In this document: piece after piece, positions 15,798 to 24,252 of the stretch
How the letters are laid out: every line of letters starts with the position of its first letter
Position numbering within the stretch: position 1 is the first letter of the stretch
NCBI GenBank assembly: GCA_016839245.1
Contig: JAEOUN010000046.1
Coordinates: 1 to 56,894 of the forward strand
From: Candidatus Thorarchaeota archaeon
Lineage (GTDB): Archaea; Asgardarchaeota; Thorarchaeia; Thorarchaeales; Thorarchaeaceae
Reading direction: 5' to 3'
DNA length: 56,894 bases
Notes under the pieces: generated by a model
What the model was told of the DNA's origin: nothing
The model's database searches: none
What the model saw: the letters and a program-made list of their open reading frames with translations, nothing else
Translations under genes and position numbers: made by a program

Positions 15798-15946
15798 GCC
15801 GAGGTAGCCAAGCCCGGATTACGGCGCCGGTCTTGAAAACCGGTTTCTTCGGAAACTGTAGTCCAAGGCAACCGGTGTGCTCTGCACGCATGAGTTCAAA
15901 GACAATCACAACTCGTGATTTCGAGCATATCTCATCCTCGGCGCCA
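15798..15946 (+). tRNA. tRNA-Ser(UGA), with two introns
   Basis: Acceptor arms GCCGAGG (15798) and CCTCGGC (15936-15942) pair perfectly and a discriminator G and encoded CCA follow. The anticodon arm is CCGGT-CTTGAAA-ACCGG with TGA at 15834-15836. Directly after comes a second copy of AACCGG at 15870; removing 15838-15869 (32 bases, canonical site 37/38) restores the stem and leaves a proper class II variable arm (GTGC-TCT-GCAC). The T stem ATGAG (15890-15894) pairs with CTCAT at 15931-15935, but the loop holds 36 bases in place of 7; removing about 15901-15929, which contains an AATCAC/GTGATT hairpin, leaves TTCAAAT. The mature molecule would be 88 bases with CCA and fits all tRNA-Ser rules. 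The exact second splice points are uncertain by a few bases. Confidence 0.85.
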
Positions 15947-16000
15947 TTTCTTGTTTATGATAATGAAAGTTCTTAATCTTCTTCTAAGTTCACTGAATCT

Positions 16001-16018
16001 TTAGAACACGTGTTCTAA
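16001..16018. repeat. Perfect 18-base palindrome
   Basis: TTAGAACACGTGTTCTAA reads the same on both strands. It stands alone between the tRNA-Ser gene and the hydrolase remnant. Size and symmetry suit a binding site for a dimeric regulator; no adjacent regulator gene is seen. Confidence 0.5.
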
Positions 16019-16022
16019 ATTG

Positions 16023-16376
16023 CAAAAGTACGCAGATTGGTCGTTCAAATATTTCGATGTGGATGATGATGTGAAGGAGTAGCTCAAACAGAAGCAACTT
16101 AAATTAAAGAGAAACGGACTACTGAAAACCATTGATGCAATCTATTCATTCAAGCTCCTCCCGCGAGAGATCAACGAAGCTCCGACACTCATCATTATTG
16201 GAGAGAATGGACGAAAAGCTATTTTCACACATGTAGAGAGAATGCTTGAGTAGATTCCTAATTCAAAGAGTGTGGTAATAGCTGGAGCAGGACATACATC
16301 AAATCTTGAGATTCCTGAGCAATTCAATGAAAGATTGGAGGATTCTCGCAGAGAACTTGTCACATCTACGATTTAG
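16023..16376 (+). pseudogene. C-terminal remnant of an alpha/beta hydrolase with in-frame amber stops
   Basis: One continuous frame reads as the C-terminal part of an alpha/beta hydrolase: a cap-domain-like region (YADWSFKYFDVDDDVKE), then INEAPTLIIIGENGRKAIF (the strand carrying the acid residue region) and VVIAGAGHTSNLEIPEQFN, where H is the catalytic histidine. The frame is interrupted by TAG at 16080-16082 and again at 16251-16253 and closes with TAG at 16374-16376, with no frameshift between. There is no N-terminal half and no start codon. The stop overlaps the end of the convergent elp3. Decay by nonsense mutation is the simplest reading; amber decoding cannot be excluded from the sequence alone. 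Confidence 0.7.
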
Positions 16377-17980
16377 AGTTTCTTTGAGAGATATGGACCT
16401 TTATTGGTAAAGCCAAGCCCACGATAATACTCTTTGACACCAATACCACTATTGACCAAAATCTGGGTAGCATCAAATTCAGATTTGGCAATGTCCTCAG
16501 CAGCAACCAACATCTTTTCACCTAGCCCGAGATGCTGCCAAGCGTCCTCATCTCTCTTGCCAATATCGACAACGGGACCATATACACGCAGTTCTCGAAT
16601 GAGGAGAGAAGGATGTTCTATTATTTCAGGTCGATAGGCATCAACACTTGGGTACCGAAGTCGAATGAATCCAAAGAGTACATCAAGATGAGGATCTTCA
16701 AAGGAGAGAAATATTTCTGTGCCATTAGCAGCCTCATAATCACGTCGTATTAGTTGAATGTCATCAAGATTGATATGCTCATCAGATCTCATTTGAAAAT
16801 GACCGACCTCTCTGAATCGAATAGTAGGATTTCTCAATCCCTGTTCCTTCATCCGCCCCTGAACGAGCTCCCTGAGATTTCCCTGATTTAATCCAGCTTC
16901 TATTTGATGGAGTGGTATATCCCGCTGCATTCTCTGGATACGAACGTATTCAGGCATGGCGCTGACCGCAGTCGATACAACTGAAACGATTTGTTCATTC
17001 GTGAAGGGAGTATATGTTCCAGCTACCCACCAATCGTAGAGCTTAGTATTTTTCACTACAAGAGTCGGATAGATTTTCAACATATCAGGTCGAAATCTTG
17101 GATCAGAGAAGAGCTGTCTGAAGGTTTCAATATCGTGTTCAGGTGTTATTCCAGGAAGTCCCGGCATCATATGATAACACACTTTGAGACCGCTGTCACG
17201 TAGGAGCTTGGTCGCATTGACCGTAGCATCAACTCCATGACCACGCTGAACAGTTTCCAGTATTTCATCAGAAAGCGTCTGTACCCCAATCTCGACTCGC
17301 GTAGCACCCATCTTGAGAATGGCATCGATACTCTCTTTTGTGATCCAATCAGGGCGGGTTTCAAATGTCAATCCTACATTTCGAATAGAAGCGGTTTCAT
17401 TCCTTTTCATTGATTGTTCTAAGGTTTCACTGATACTTCCATTCATAGCATCAAGACAGCCTTTTACGAAAAACTGTTGATATTCCCCAGGTTTCGAACA
17501 CCAATCTCCACCCATGATTATCAGCTCAACCTTGTTCACACTGTGTCCAATGGTCTTCAGTTGAGTAAGTCTACTGTCTACTTGACGATATGGATCAAAG
17601 TCATTCTGAATACCTCTCATCGTAGCAGGCTCATACCCAGTATAACTCTGAGGAACACCTAAGTCTGGACCACCTGGACAATAAGCGCACTTTCCATGAG
17701 GACATTTGTGAGGTTCCGTCATGGCAGCAACTACAGCAACGCCCGAAATCGTTCGCACAGGTCGTTTCTGAAGAAAAGGTCGTAGAATCTCTTCCTCCTC
17801 AGGAATTGTGACTTGAAAGAGATCGGCATTTGAGGGAGGTCGGGAACAGCGATATTTTGCGCATACTTTATTCTTTATTCGATTGATAGTCCTTCGGCTA
17901 AGCTGTTCATTTGATGAGAGAAGTTCTTCAACTATCTCTCTGTATACTGCATAGTCATCAGGACCGGTCATATAATACAC
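16373..17980 (-). CDS. elp3: Elp3, tRNA uridine(34) acetyltransferase
   Basis: Radical SAM plus GNAT enzyme that makes carboxymethyl-type side chains at wobble uridine 34 of tRNAs. 535 residues, standard for the archaeal form. The Fe-S motif is CPHGKCAYC (C93, C98, C101; C-x4-C-x2-C), followed by CPGG. The LIIMGGDWCS and VGLTFETRPDW segments belong to the radical SAM core, and the C-terminal GNAT half has FIRLRYPS, RELRVYGPV and GLGEKMLVAAEDIA (acetyl-CoA loop). Translation may begin at ATG 17980 or three codons later. Monocistronic; Elp3 in archaea acts without the other Elongator subunits. Confidence 0.96.
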   Translation of the reverse strand: MYYMTGPDDYAVYREIVEELLSSNEQLSRRTINRIKNKVCAKYRCSRPPSNADLFQVTIPEEEEILRPFLQKRPVRTISGVAVVAAMTEPHKCPHGKCAYCPGGPDLGVPQSYTGYEPATMRGIQNDFDPYRQVDSRLTQLKTIGHSVNKVELIIMGGDWCSKPGEYQQFFVKGCLDAMNGSISETLEQSMKRNETASIRNVGLTFETRPDWITKESIDAILKMGATRVEIGVQTLSDEILETVQRGHGVDATVNATKLLRDSGLKVCYHMMPGLPGITPEHDIETFRQLFSDPRFRPDMLKIYPTLVVKNTKLYDWWVAGTYTPFTNEQIVSVVSTAVSAMPEYVRIQRMQRDIPLHQIEAGLNQGNLRELVQGRMKEQGLRNPTIRFREVGHFQMRSDEHINLDDIQLIRRDYEAANGTEIFLSFEDPHLDVLFGFIRLRYPSVDAYRPEIIEHPSLLIRELRVYGPVVDIGKRDEDAWQHLGLGEKMLVAAEDIAKSEFDATQILVNSGIGVKEYYRGLGFTNKGPYLSKKL

Positions 17981-18040
17981 AGAGTAAATGATTCTGTTTA
18001 ATAGAATATGGTGTGGACAGGGATGTCGTAAATATGAGAA

Positions 18041-18616
18041 CTAATTTTCAGGAGGAAAAATCACGTCGTCTATTATTGAATTCTCAGAGGAAGAACCATC
18101 AAGAACTGCAGGTAACCTGCCGATGAAGACTGTTTCAATTCCAAAACGTCTACATGTATCTTCCAAGGTTGAAATAGCGACTTTTGTCCATCCAGTCACA
18201 TCAATCTCACCAGGAACTGCGGCATCGCGAACCATGATACTAAACGCTTTTACATGCTCTGCTGTCAGTATTCTCGCAACACAGTTTAGAACAACGCGAC
18301 GATCCGAACTTATCGAACGTGCATAGACGAGGATGAGACTATCAACAATCTCAGAAGTGCCAATAGCAGTCATAGTATTTAGTCCAGTGAGCCATTCCTC
18401 ATAATCATCGGACTTGAGAAGATTCTCACAATAATCCATCAAATCGGGATCTTTGCGACGAGCTAGCTCTAGAAGAGCGGGTCTCCTGAGAACGAGATGT
18501 ACATTCTCATCATGAATTAAATCCCACAGCCGCGAACTATCAACGTCCACGTGCAGGGGGGTATGGTCTTCGAAAGAGAGGGACCTTGATAGTAGCCGCA
18601 GCTGTGAGTGGGTCAT
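18041..18616 (-). CDS. Helical-repeat protein of unknown function
   Basis: A 191-residue protein without recognised motif. Residues about 30-150 read as successive amphipathic helices with HEAT-like spacing (VHLVLRRPALLELARRKDPD, EEWLTGLNTMTAIGTSEIVD, VVLNCVARILTAEHVKAF). The C-terminal part (WTKVAISTLEDTCRRFGIET) is mixed. The reading frame ends about 60 bases before elp3, so co-transcription is likely. Its 5' side forms the left flank of the IS607-like composite element, starting within about 50 bases. Confidence 0.5.
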   Translation of the reverse strand: MTHSQLRLLSRSLSFEDHTPLHVDVDSSRLWDLIHDENVHLVLRRPALLELARRKDPDLMDYCENLLKSDDYEEWLTGLNTMTAIGTSEIVDSLILVYARSISSDRRVVLNCVARILTAEHVKAFSIMVRDAAVPGEIDVTGWTKVAISTLEDTCRRFGIETVFIGRLPAVLDGSSSENSIIDDVIFPPEN

Positions 18617-18663
18617 GAATGTGAGTGTTGGTTCAGATATTTAAGGTCATTAAATAATATGAG

Positions 18664-19080
18664 ATGTCTTTTACGAGTATGGATAGTCGGCATCTCCAGA
18701 AAGCCAAGAGTGACTCAGACAGTGAATTTAAGATATTCATTATTCATTGCAGGCAGCACTGTAAGACGCGATCCTTGATATTCACTGATATCGGTTCAGG
18801 CCTAAACATGAAGCGGCGTGACTTGCAACGGCTCCTGAGCTTTGCACAGAGAGGAGTCATCGAGACCCTGTTCATCACCCACAGGGATAGATTAGCTCGC
18901 TTTGGGGTTGACCTGCTACAGCGTATATTTCAGGACTGTAGCATCAGACTCATAGTTCTCATGGAGGAGGAAGAGAGAACGCTACAGAAGGAACTGGTCA
19001 CTGATATGATGGTCCTCATCCCTTCCTTCTCTGGACGCGTTTACGGACTCAGAGCTGCCTCTCTCTCAAGGCACAATAGC
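18664..19080 (+). pseudogene. tnpA: Decayed IS607-family serine recombinase (TnpA)
   Basis: The middle and C-terminal parts of an IS607 TnpA are recognisable: FTDIGSGLNMKRRDLQRLLS, then THRDRLARFGVDLLQRIF, then VLMEEEERTLQKELVTDMMV and SFSGRVYGLRAA. The N-terminal MerR-like DNA-binding domain is missing. Where intact proteins read Y-A-R-V-S-S-R-x-Q this one reads FTSMDSRHL, so the catalytic serine appears to be Asp. The family stop codon is also lost and the frame runs on to 19245 as meaningless antisense of the neighbouring gene. It is therefore a non-functional remnant. Confidence 0.75.
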
Positions 19081-19084
19081 CCTA

Positions 19085-22000
19085 TCATTTACGCTCTAGA
19101 AGACTTCGGATCATCTCTGGAATCTGCTGTTTCATTACATCATCCAAATTCGAGACCTCGCCCAGCTCTCCAACAACTTCACGCTCAAAGATTTCCTGCA
19201 TCTCGCGGATTGCTTCTCGTATTCCCACACCCGGGAGTGCTCTAGGGTCGTAGTATATCGCTCCTCTCTTATGTTCCTCTGACCCGCTTACTTCCGCCTT
19301 CCAGAGGATGGACTGCATGCCATCATCAAGAGTAAGGGTCACCTCATATTCCACAGGTTCCTCAGCATCCCATTCGACCTCCTGAATATGTTCAAGCACC
19401 CAGAAAAACAGGTGCTCCATGAAGTGCTCCACATTTCTGATATTGTAGGCACTTGCATCTCCCTCAGTGAGTCCAGTTGTAATCTCCTCCATAATTGCGT
19501 CAATACAACCTTCTCCAGCCTCAATACCAAAAGACTCCAAAGGCGTTCTCTGACTGTTCTCAGTGAGGAAGATACCATATCGAAACACCTCGTCGGACTG
19601 CTCGATGACCCTGAGTTCACATGCCGGACTGTTCTTCGAGTAGCCTCTATCCTTGAGTCCCATTATGATATGCTCCTCCAGTTCTGAGTACTCATGGATC
19701 TGTGCTGGTGGGATTTGGGAGGTGATGATGTTCAGAAGACGGTTACATTCCTCCTGAGCACTACGTCCATGGACAAGTTCCACAGTCTGATTATGTCCCT
19801 TGAAGGAGAGGCTTGAAACCGTTGATTCAGCTTGCCACTTGAAGTGTCTACCATCCCATCCGATGGAGATTATCCACTCTTGGTCGGGGACGTGTAAGAA
19901 CGTACCAGGTGGCAGCTTCTTGAAACGTAGTCCCTTACTACGAAAGAACATTCGGATATATCGTTCCTCGTGGAAGACAATGCTCTCATCCTTTTCAGAT
20001 ACTATAGGGGGTGTAAACTCAAAAGTGTAGAGTCGCCCTGTAAAGAGCCTTCCCGGGGCAAGGAGACCGTTTACTTCTTCTCCAGTCAGAGGCCTATCCA
20101 ATTGTTTCCTGACTCGAGTTGGACAATTGGAGGGTAGTTCGATTCTCCAGCAGGCCTCATGGTCCATACCTGTACCTGAAACAATAGGACAGACTGAGGC
20201 ATCATGAGATAGGCTGACGGAGAGAGATTTCACCTCATCAAAGAACTGGGACACTCTTTTGGGAAGTTCAACAGGAGTCTTTCGCGCAGCAGTATAGGTG
20301 ACATAGGGACGGATGAAGTCTAACTCTCCGTAGTCGATATCGTCAAAGATGCTCCACGTCACGTACTCTCCTGAATCAGTGAACATGGGACCTTCCTTGA
20401 CCGTGGGCCATCGTAAGAGTGCAATGAGGTCTGCGGTGTATTCAACAGGAATATCCTGCACCTCATTGTCTTCAGTATCTCTCAAGACTACGTGACATAG
20501 GTCATCCATCATCTCTAGATGAACACTGACAGGCGTAGGACTAGAGATGGAGGTGAAGTATCTTCTCAGGGTTTCCAAAGCTCTCTTGTAGAATGACTCT
20601 GATGGTCGTATACTCAGGGAAGGACTCTTTGCTGGCTCTTCTGTGACTGTTTGACGCACCGCTCGAAGGTGACCTGTGGTTGACCGACCTTGCCCTCTGA
20701 GTTCCAATGTCCCTGCAAAGAGTGTTGCCTCTCCATCAAGAGTACTCCATGTTTCCATTCCCTTCTCATTCTTCCTACCAATCAGTATTGTCTGTGGGAT
20801 ACCAAGAATCTCATCAAGAGTTTGTTGCGTTAGTACCTCGCGCCTATTCTCAGCCCAGAGGAATCCATCCTTATCAGGAGGTCTATCTGTGAAGCAGCCT
20901 GCAAGCAACCTTGAAGGATGGTCTGGATCTTGGACTACCATCCACCAAGACTGAATGTCATCATTCTCACTCTCAAATTTGACACCGAACAGCCACTCCT
21001 GATCAAGCTCTTCTCTACTATCAACAGCCTGTACTTCTCTTGTAGAAAGAGGCTGAGGGATTGTCTGAAGAGGTTGGGTCTGTAGTTTGTGCGGAGAACG
21101 GTAGAGACGTTGTGAGTTAATCTTACCGATGGTCATCTCTTGATACGATGAAGCATCTATTGTCTTTGGAAGCCTGAACCTCACCAGATCAAGTACACTA
21201 GGAGGTCTACATGGTGAACTAGGAAGAATAGTCGAAGTGATATCTAGTGGTTCATCTCCTCCATGATGTTGTTTACCTAGGAGAGTTATTTGTTCTTCAA
21301 GGGTCTCTGGGTAACCTTCGACAAGTCTTTCTTGAGGCCAGAGCTGCACCAACCATGGGATTATAGTCAGAGAGAGAAGCTTCAGACGGTCTCTTACTGT
21401 CTTCTCAGGAACTATGTCATCCAGTTCTTGTTCTCGAATTATTTTTCCACTCCCTTTGTTCCTGAACCGCTTCGACCATCCTCTCAAGAAGGGGACATGA
21501 GCCAGTTTTATACTGATATCAGTTGGACTATGACGGACAATGACTCTGATATCATCGTGCATGGGGGCATCACCAATTGTTGAGAGTCCCCACCTCTCTG
21601 GTTGTACTGCGCTCCTTGATGCAACTGGCAGATTCCAGATGATCTCTGTTACCATATCTCCGAGGGGAGAGGTCTCATAGAATGGAAGGAGTGCTCTGGT
21701 CGAGTACGACACAGACTTCTCTATTGAGGGCACGGGAGAGTCGAACCACACCACCATGGTCTTTTCATCATCGGGAAGACTACTCAGTAGATGATCTATA
21801 AGAAGAGAGAAACGATCCTGATAAGACATTGGAGTTGCATTACGGATGGTGTCTACTCCAGTGACGACAATCACTTGCCTCTTCTGTTTTGTATCCAAAA
21901 TAAATGACGGTAGACCACCGTCATTAAAGAGGAAGGTGAAACTCTCATCAAGGTAGCCTTGTACTTTGATTTCTTCAAAGAATAGTCTAGTATGGTCAGC

Positions 22001-24052
22001 GTGCACCTTTGCTAGTTCTTCTTCTGCATATCCTCTTGGTCTTAATCGAAGGCGTGCCTCTGCAAGATGTGGCTCATTGAATTGACTTGCTAGATCAATC
22101 CAGTGAAATTCAGCATTCTCATGTTTCTTTTTGATCTCATAGAGCATCTGAAGCCCGTGATAGTATCGTGCATTCCACGCAGCAGATTGTCCTGCAGAGG
22201 TTGGCGAATGTCCTGCAAGGTAGAGGATGAACTCTCTCTTTGACTTCTTCTTGGTCTTGAAGGGAGTATAGGTTGGATTCCATGGAACTTTAGTTTTCTC
22301 AACATCCTGCAAGTTTTGACTTGGTTGACTGTCAATAACTAGTGCAATCCGACCATTATCACATTTATCGGGTGTGAAGAAAGTACGTCTTACCTTGTGT
22401 ACTTTATGCTTCACCGACTCGTATCCCTTGATGATTAGTGGTTCCAGTATTCCGCGTATTTTAGAGATATCCGAAGAGGACTCTATAATCACAACTCCTC
22501 TCAAAATATGCCTCAGTTCCTGTTGCGTTGCCTCCTTGTAACTCTCACTCAGTGCTTGACAGTATATGTCCAGTTGTTTTCGAGCAGAAAGGGTTGGCGT
22601 TGAATTTACAATCATATCCCACATGTCCTCACTGAGAGGGTGGTCGCTGAGAGGAAAATTAGAGACCACCCGTTGTAAGGAACTCCCTTCAGGTCTGACT
22701 TCCGATTCCTTATAGTTCGCATCTATATAGAGACTCTGTCCTAACCTCGTCTTGATCTCAAGGGCAAAGACAGGTTCCCAGAAGGCATGTTTTCCATCAT
22801 CGCTAATAGTTCTCTTGCAGAGTATAAGATCTATCTTACCTAATCCATGAGCTGTCCGAATCGGTACTTCTGAGATGATGATATAGTCAGAGTGGCGAGC
22901 ATATCTGTCCCCGGATATAATAACATCCTTGATGTGCCAGGGGCTGAGAAACATATCTGAAATTCTACGGTGCATAATCGAGCCAGCAACTCGTGCTCTC
23001 TTTGCAACTTCGTTTCTGATATAATCCACATCATTCACTGTGAATATATTATCATCATCATCTCTCTTTGAATCATCCACCTCACGCTTTTCCTCTTTAT
23101 CATCTCCAAGATCTCCTCTCAACCTACTCAGCTCTTTGACTGCAACATGATCTCCATAGAACTCTCTTGCCTCTTCCTCTATTCTCTTGAATAAAGTTTC
23201 ATTCTCTTGCTGGATCTTGTCTCTATCGTCATCGAACTCAAGTTCTTTTGTCACTGTCCGTTTTTCGCACATGGTTGGCAGATAGCCATCTCTACGGATC
23301 AACTCCTTGATCTGTCGGAGTGCCCAGTTCACACCCTTCTGGAAATTCTTCTTTCCACACTCAGACTCGGAGTAGAGATACTCAAGATAGGGACGTACTA
23401 ATAGATAGAAGAGCTGGCAGTATCTGGTGGTTTCCTTTACAGGAACATTGTGAATGGCACAGAAAGTGGCGAGGTACTCGTTATGAGTACGAACTGCATC
23501 ACCAAAGTCTAATGACGGTAAGTCTGGATGTGCTAAGATAACCTTTGGACCAAAAGATGATCCATTGTATCCTGCACGCCTATACTTTTTGATCCCCTTT
23601 CCATCTCTTCTGGTATAGGTTCCAAAATCTACTGGAGTGGAAAACTGGAAATCAACCTCTGAGTTCTCTCTCACAATTGCTCCGCATGCATTCAATCGTT
23701 GGTTTAATGGGTCAACTGTATCATTGGAATTTTTCTGTCTGTTGACCTCAGTGAAACCATATTTGACTGCCTGCTCATAGAACATCTGTCGTGCATCTGT
23801 ACGAGTAGGCGCTTCTGCCATACTGATGTATGAGAAGTCAGGTTTCCCTCTCTCCTTTGTCAGCTGATAGACCTGTTGCCTGATGACAAATCGCTCACGT
23901 GATCTTTCATAGTATTTCTTCGTAGCCTTGTTGCTGATGTTCCGTTGAAGTTCAATGGTTGCTGAGAGCCCTGCTTTCACAGCTCTGGATATTATTCTCT
24001 CTGGATGTACTGGCATTGGTCTAACAGGTCGTCCTCGTAAGCGGGTCATCAC
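19085..24052 (-). CDS. 1655-residue protein with a PD-(D/E)XK nuclease motif and an ATPase-like middle region
   Basis: An intact 1655-codon gene with no family I can name. Residues about 1-340 are charged and helical and end in an acidic linker (DDDDNIF, 331-337). Residues about 380-445 carry a restriction-endonuclease-fold motif: E395 in IISEVPI, D408 in GKIDLIL and E432-I-K434 in FALEIKTRLG, the D-x(n)-E-x-K pattern of PD-(D/E)XK nucleases. Residues about 605-825 alternate strands and helices (FILYLAGHSPTSAGQSAAWN, RQVIVVTGVDTI, EKTMVVWFDSP) and resemble a P-loop ATPase whose Walker A Lys/Ser are missing. The last 800 residues are long beta-rich repeats. It is read away from tnpB, from a shared AT-rich promoter gap, and ends against tnpA. 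Roles in RNA-guided defence or transposon maintenance are possible but not shown. Confidence 0.75.
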   Translation of the reverse strand: MMTRLRGRPVRPMPVHPERIISRAVKAGLSATIELQRNISNKATKKYYERSRERFVIRQQVYQLTKERGKPDFSYISMAEAPTRTDARQMFYEQAVKYGFTEVNRQKNSNDTVDPLNQRLNACGAIVRENSEVDFQFSTPVDFGTYTRRDGKGIKKYRRAGYNGSSFGPKVILAHPDLPSLDFGDAVRTHNEYLATFCAIHNVPVKETTRYCQLFYLLVRPYLEYLYSESECGKKNFQKGVNWALRQIKELIRRDGYLPTMCEKRTVTKELEFDDDRDKIQQENETLFKRIEEEAREFYGDHVAVKELSRLRGDLGDDKEEKREVDDSKRDDDDNIFTVNDVDYIRNEVAKRARVAGSIMHRRISDMFLSPWHIKDVIISGDRYARHSDYIIISEVPIRTAHGLGKIDLILCKRTISDDGKHAFWEPVFALEIKTRLGQSLYIDANYKESEVRPEGSSLQRVVSNFPLSDHPLSEDMWDMIVNSTPTLSARKQLDIYCQALSESYKEATQQELRHILRGVVIIESSSDISKIRGILEPLIIKGYESVKHKVHKVRRTFFTPDKCDNGRIALVIDSQPSQNLQDVEKTKVPWNPTYTPFKTKKKSKREFILYLAGHSPTSAGQSAAWNARYYHGLQMLYEIKKKHENAEFHWIDLASQFNEPHLAEARLRLRPRGYAEEELAKVHADHTRLFFEEIKVQGYLDESFTFLFNDGGLPSFILDTKQKRQVIVVTGVDTIRNATPMSYQDRFSLLIDHLLSSLPDDEKTMVVWFDSPVPSIEKSVSYSTRALLPFYETSPLGDMVTEIIWNLPVASRSAVQPERWGLSTIGDAPMHDDIRVIVRHSPTDISIKLAHVPFLRGWSKRFRNKGSGKIIREQELDDIVPEKTVRDRLKLLSLTIIPWLVQLWPQERLVEGYPETLEEQITLLGKQHHGGDEPLDITSTILPSSPCRPPSVLDLVRFRLPKTIDASSYQEMTIGKINSQRLYRSPHKLQTQPLQTIPQPLSTREVQAVDSREELDQEWLFGVKFESENDDIQSWWMVVQDPDHPSRLLAGCFTDRPPDKDGFLWAENRREVLTQQTLDEILGIPQTILIGRKNEKGMETWSTLDGEATLFAGTLELRGQGRSTTGHLRAVRQTVTEEPAKSPSLSIRPSESFYKRALETLRRYFTSISSPTPVSVHLEMMDDLCHVVLRDTEDNEVQDIPVEYTADLIALLRWPTVKEGPMFTDSGEYVTWSIFDDIDYGELDFIRPYVTYTAARKTPVELPKRVSQFFDEVKSLSVSLSHDASVCPIVSGTGMDHEACWRIELPSNCPTRVRKQLDRPLTGEEVNGLLAPGRLFTGRLYTFEFTPPIVSEKDESIVFHEERYIRMFFRSKGLRFKKLPPGTFLHVPDQEWIISIGWDGRHFKWQAESTVSSLSFKGHNQTVELVHGRSAQEECNRLLNIITSQIPPAQIHEYSELEEHIIMGLKDRGYSKNSPACELRVIEQSDEVFRYGIFLTENSQRTPLESFGIEAGEGCIDAIMEEITTGLTEGDASAYNIRNVEHFMEHLFFWVLEHIQEVEWDAEEPVEYEVTLTLDDGMQSILWKAEVSGSEEHKRGAIYYDPRALPGVGIREAIREMQEIFEREVVGELGEVSNLDDVMKQQIPEMIRSLLERK

Positions 24053-24189
24053 ATCATCATATTATTCACACTCCTATTTATCTTTGTATTTTACGGGTCA
24101 ATATTTTATTGTGTATTTTGTAAATTGAATTTATTCTTTATAATATTCAGATATTGAATATCAAATATTCATCTAAATTTTAACACTGG

Positions 24190-24204
24190 TAACCAACGTT
24201 GCCC
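24190..24204 (+). repeat. TAACCAACGTTGCCC motif, copy 1
   Basis: Fifteen-base motif just before the palindrome and TATA box of tnpB. It recurs with a single difference (TAACCAACGTTACCC) at 24339-24353 in the same orientation, 149 bases further on, early in the tnpB frame. Possible protein-binding or guide-related repeat. Confidence 0.4.
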
Positions 24205-24219
24205 ATACGAAGTATGGGC
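24201..24219. promoter_or_regulatory. Palindrome next to the tnpB TATA box, possible operator
   Basis: GCCCATAC-GAA-GTATGGGC: two perfect eight-base arms with a three-base centre. It occupies the BRE position, directly abutting the TATA box at 24220, a place where a bound repressor would block TFB/TBP. The gap 24053-24252 is otherwise over 70 percent A+T and must also hold the promoter of the divergent 1655-residue gene. Confidence 0.55.
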
Positions 24220-24227
24220 TTATATAT
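24220..24227 (+). promoter_or_regulatory. TATA box of tnpB
   Basis: TTATATAT lies 26 bases before the first in-frame ATG of tnpB (24253), so the transcript would start at or next to that codon and be leaderless, which is common in archaea. Confidence 0.55.
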
Positions 24228-24252
24228 CTAGATTAGAACATCACCTTGGTGA

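Noticed and set aside
16023..16376. Functional pyrrolysine-containing hydrolase
   Set aside because: The N-terminal half including the nucleophile elbow is missing and there is no start codon, so a pseudogene is the better reading; the amber pattern is still reported as a finding.
19080..19245. C-terminal extension of the TnpA frame past the family end
   Set aside because: It is antisense to the end of the 1655-residue gene and has no TnpA-like sequence; it reflects a lost stop codon.
19085..24052. CRISPR-associated effector complex with an array nearby
   Set aside because: No direct-repeat array with regular spacers exists in the window; only two copies of a 15-base motif occur near tnpB.
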